DNA from: CAINVV01 sp031432175
GTDB lineage: Bacteria; Bacteroidota; Bacteroidia; Bacteroidales; Prolixibacteraceae
Assembly (NCBI GenBank): GCA_964358545.1
Contig: CAYHQN010000142.1
Span: 1 to 10,369, forward strand
Direction: 5' to 3'
Length of the DNA stretch: 10,369 nt
Position 1 is the first letter of the stretch; each line of letters begins with the position of its first letter. The notes under the pieces are model-generated. The model saw nothing but the letters and a program-made list of their open reading frames with translations, was not told where the DNA came from and did no database searches. Position numbers and translations under genes: made by a program. Of the stretch, positions 8,276 to 10,369 are shown piece after piece.

Positions 8276-10303
8276 CTATCGGAATGCAGGTTCTTTGCGC
8301 AACATGGAATGCAGAAAGTTCCAGGAATAAACCAGGTGACCTTCGTAACCGGCGGTACCTCCCTTCCAGTCAAATACCTCAGCACCATAGCCCATGTGGT
8401 CAACAAAACCATTCTGAAATCCTCCACCGTTCGGAAAAACACCCTCTTTCTGCCGTTTAAGCATGGCATCAAGAATCATATCGGCTTGCTGGGTCATTCC
8501 CACTTTATATAAGGCATCGAGTGTAAAGGCGGTATTGCTTACACAGCAACCTCCGTTCAGAAATTGCTGAAATTCAGTATAATGTTCCATTTCCTGGCGT
8601 GGAATTGGCCGGATATTGGTAGGAAGGCCCAAATCGAAGCGGTTGAAACCTGTTGCTTCCAACGCCTTCCAATATCGTTGTAACATTTCTTTGCCTTCTT
8701 CCTTATTAATAATCCCATTGGTAACAGCAAGACTTGTCGGTACATCTGAGTAAATATCATGAAGTTTCCCGTCTTTACTCCTCCACCAACCCAGCCAGCC
8801 GGTCTGAGGATTATAAAAGGTTTTAAGAAAAGCGGCTTTCAGTTTTTCTGCTCGTTGCCGATATTTTTGTTCCTGCTTGTTTTTGCCCAATTGATTTTCA
8901 AGGTCAGCCAGAGCATTAAATGCCTGAAAGGCTAATACATTTATATAAGCATTTTTATGTCCGCTTGAATAACAGTCCCACGCACTGTCAGGGTTACGCT
9001 GTTTTAACCTTGATCCACTATTCCCGCTTTGTTTCGATTCAATCAATCCGTCTCCATCAATATCACGGTTCTCCATGTATTGCGCAATAAATTCCAAATC
9101 CCTGATACGTTTTTTGAGCCAGCTAGTATCAGAGGATGCTTTAACATAAGACCATGCTCCGATAATGACAGAAGGGTTACCATCCATTACCATCTGGTGT
9201 TTGCCGGGATTGTAGTTTTTATCGTTGGGATCAGGGTCTCCTTTGTCTCCTTCTGTAGCAGGGGTTCCTCCAGCGGTATAACCAACCATGCCATAATCGG
9301 TGGTCTTATGATCAATAAAATACTCAATTGCACGCCGCAGAATAGGAGGCATAGTAACGCCGGGAGCTAATTCCGGTACTAAAAGCGTGGCATCGCCCAA
9401 CATAAAGAGCAAACTGCTTACCGGATCACTGAGGACATTGTTTGCCCACACACCGGCAACTTCCTTACCTCCTCCGGAAGCCCCACAACTCTGTTGAATC
9501 AGATTGAACCATCCTCTTCTAGCTGCTTCCCATCGTTTTACATCTGTGTAGCCGTCGGGCATAGGCAATACAACCGGAGTAAATTTCAAATTACTTGCCG
9601 ATTTTTTACCCGGAACGGGTAATTCAATTTTTACCCGAACCCATCCCTCCGGTCTGTTTCCCTCTGTAAAACCGGTTATCTCCTGGTTTTGGACGCAGGT
9701 TAGCAACATCTGCCCTATGTCAGGTGCACTTACGATAACCGGTAACTGAAATTTTCCTTCTTTCGTCCAGTTGCTGCTAATAATGGAGGTGACAGTTTTT
9801 CTTGGATTAAACGGGAATACCAACTCTATTTTGTCCACTTCGTCAGTTATATCATCATCACTCAATATTTGCATACCCAGTTCCCCTGCTTTTGCAGCGA
9901 TTTCCCAGGTTAGCTGTTTATGATCCGGCAAGGAGAATGTATACCGTATCGTTTGCGGATCTGACATTTTTGAAGATATCCCAGGTGTTAGGAGCTGACT
10001 ATCTTTACTCAGGTGTAATTCTACAGGCGATTTGAGCAGGTTGATGGTGTCACGTCCGGTTCCTTCCGTATCCCAACCAAGCTTTGTGAGTTGGGCAGCA
10101 TCCCTTTTCGCTTCAATATTTAATTGAAGGGAAGAAGAGGAGGCTGACAAGATAGCCGTTGTGGAAGTGTCACATCCTGAGAAGATTACTAAAGTGCACA
10201 ATATTATAGTGCAAAAAACAAGCACATTTAAAATACTGCCGGTCTGCATACTTTTCATCGTTTTTTGCCTTTGGCCAACTCTTTTGAGAATTTGTTGTGT
10301 CAT
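8276..10303 (-). CDS. Six-hairpin glycosidase-like lipoprotein, paralogue A
   Basis: The protein is 675 residues from the ATG at 10303. A second ATG at 10258 (residue 16, MKSMQTGS) follows AAAGG and gives a more typical signal peptide, so the true start may be there. The hydrophobic segment at 26-41 ends in the lipobox IFSGC (Cys 44), indicating a lipoprotein. Residues about 60-250 form a beta domain (LGWDTEGTGRDTINLL, APDIGQMLL) also seen in paralogue B. Residues 260-675 form an (alpha/alpha)6-type domain with NNVLSDP (288-294), RDIDGDGLIES (413-423), GWLGWW (502-507), TGFNRFDLGLPTN (551-563) and AGYEGHL (651-657). Over residues 378-423, 26 of 46 positions match B by hand alignment. Differences include a Gly/Asp/Pro/Asn-rich loop (345-370) and Ser 385 where B has Asp. 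It is the first gene of the visible cluster. Six-hairpin superfamily likely; activity unknown, and a non-catalytic or differently specific role is possible. Confidence 0.82.
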   Translation of the reverse strand: MTQQILKRVGQRQKTMKSMQTGSILNVLVFCTIILCTLVIFSGCDTSTTAILSASSSSLQLNIEAKRDAAQLTKLGWDTEGTGRDTINLLKSPVELHLSKDSQLLTPGISSKMSDPQTIRYTFSLPDHKQLTWEIAAKAGELGMQILSDDDITDEVDKIELVFPFNPRKTVTSIISSNWTKEGKFQLPVIVSAPDIGQMLLTCVQNQEITGFTEGNRPEGWVRVKIELPVPGKKSASNLKFTPVVLPMPDGYTDVKRWEAARRGWFNLIQQSCGASGGGKEVAGVWANNVLSDPVSSLLFMLGDATLLVPELAPGVTMPPILRRAIEYFIDHKTTDYGMVGYTAGGTPATEGDKGDPDPNDKNYNPGKHQMVMDGNPSVIIGAWSYVKASSDTSWLKKRIRDLEFIAQYMENRDIDGDGLIESKQSGNSGSRLKQRNPDSAWDCYSSGHKNAYINVLAFQAFNALADLENQLGKNKQEQKYRQRAEKLKAAFLKTFYNPQTGWLGWWRSKDGKLHDIYSDVPTSLAVTNGIINKEEGKEMLQRYWKALEATGFNRFDLGLPTNIRPIPRQEMEHYTEFQQFLNGGCCVSNTAFTLDALYKVGMTQQADMILDAMLKRQKEGVFPNGGGFQNGFVDHMGYGAEVFDWKGGTAGYEGHLVYSWNFLHSMLRKEPAFR

Positions 10304-10369
10304 TTTATTTATTTTATTAGTTCTACTTTACTAAAATGATTTTTACTTATAATATCTATCTATATCAGC
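10304..10369 (-). promoter_or_regulatory. AT-rich leader upstream of the cluster's first visible gene
   Basis: The 66 bases before the ATG at 10303 are strongly AT-rich and have no Shine-Dalgarno sequence, as is usual in Bacteroidota. I see no TAnnTTTG-type -7 box and no hairpin. The promoter, if it serves this gene, probably lies beyond the window, or the gene is internal to a longer operon. Confidence 0.2.

Noticed and set aside
8152..8472. A 106-codon minus-strand frame bridging the end of paralogue A and the start of paralogue B
   Set aside because: It overlaps both genes in another frame, and the neighbours' stop and start are clear, so it is a shadow.
9029..9370. A 113-codon plus-strand frame, and similar ones at 7765-8076 and 8309-8512
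   Set aside because: They lie fully within the two six-hairpin genes on the other strand and show no family signature.
10304..10369. GATA-like short repeats in the leader of the first gene
   Set aside because: The repeats are two or three imperfect units in AT-rich DNA and show no organised array.

Overview
The window looks like part of the accessory carbohydrate-degradation repertoire of a Bacteroidota species. The reasons are the AT-rich composition, starts with no Shine-Dalgarno sequence but AT-rich leaders, one signal peptide ending in NAQ, and a dense run of exported glycosidase-like proteins. I cannot place it below phylum. All six supported genes lie on the minus strand, with mostly short gaps (about 20-35 bp, one of 158 bp). 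They read as one transcription unit running from about 10303 down to position 1.

In transcription order: (1) 8276-10303, a lipoprotein with an N-terminal beta domain and an (alpha/alpha)6 six-hairpin glycosidase-like domain; (2) 6177-8240, a full-length divergent paralogue of the first, with an ordinary signal peptide; (3) 4115-6154, an exported TIM-barrel protein with a GATase-like domain and a C-terminal beta domain, resembling the GHL6/GH151 and GH29 alpha-L-fucosidase group; (4) 744-3956, a 1070-residue probable lipoprotein with an extended beta-rich N-terminus, a probable TIM barrel, a GATase-like fold and a C-terminal beta domain, of a family I do not recognise, starting at GTG; (5) 268-723, an L-rhamnose mutarotase (RhaM)-family protein with an export signal; (6) 34-243, the N-terminus of a COG3618-type amidohydrolase (L-fucono/L-rhamnono-lactonase-like), apparently broken by a frameshift.

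A working model (inference): the four secreted proteins cut a glycan containing a 6-deoxy-L-sugar (fucose or rhamnose) outside the cytoplasm, the exported mutarotase equilibrates the anomers of the freed sugar, and the lactonase-type gene belonged to a non-phosphorylating oxidative route for the same sugar. No SusC/SusD pair, regulator, sulfatase or transporter lies in the window, so the substrate is not fixed by context.

No tRNA, rRNA, IS element, CRISPR array, clear promoter or terminator was found. The only non-coding stretch of note is the 158-bp gap at 3957-4114. The most promising parts for undescribed biology are the two six-hairpin paralogues and the 1070-residue protein, which may represent uncatalogued glycosidase families.
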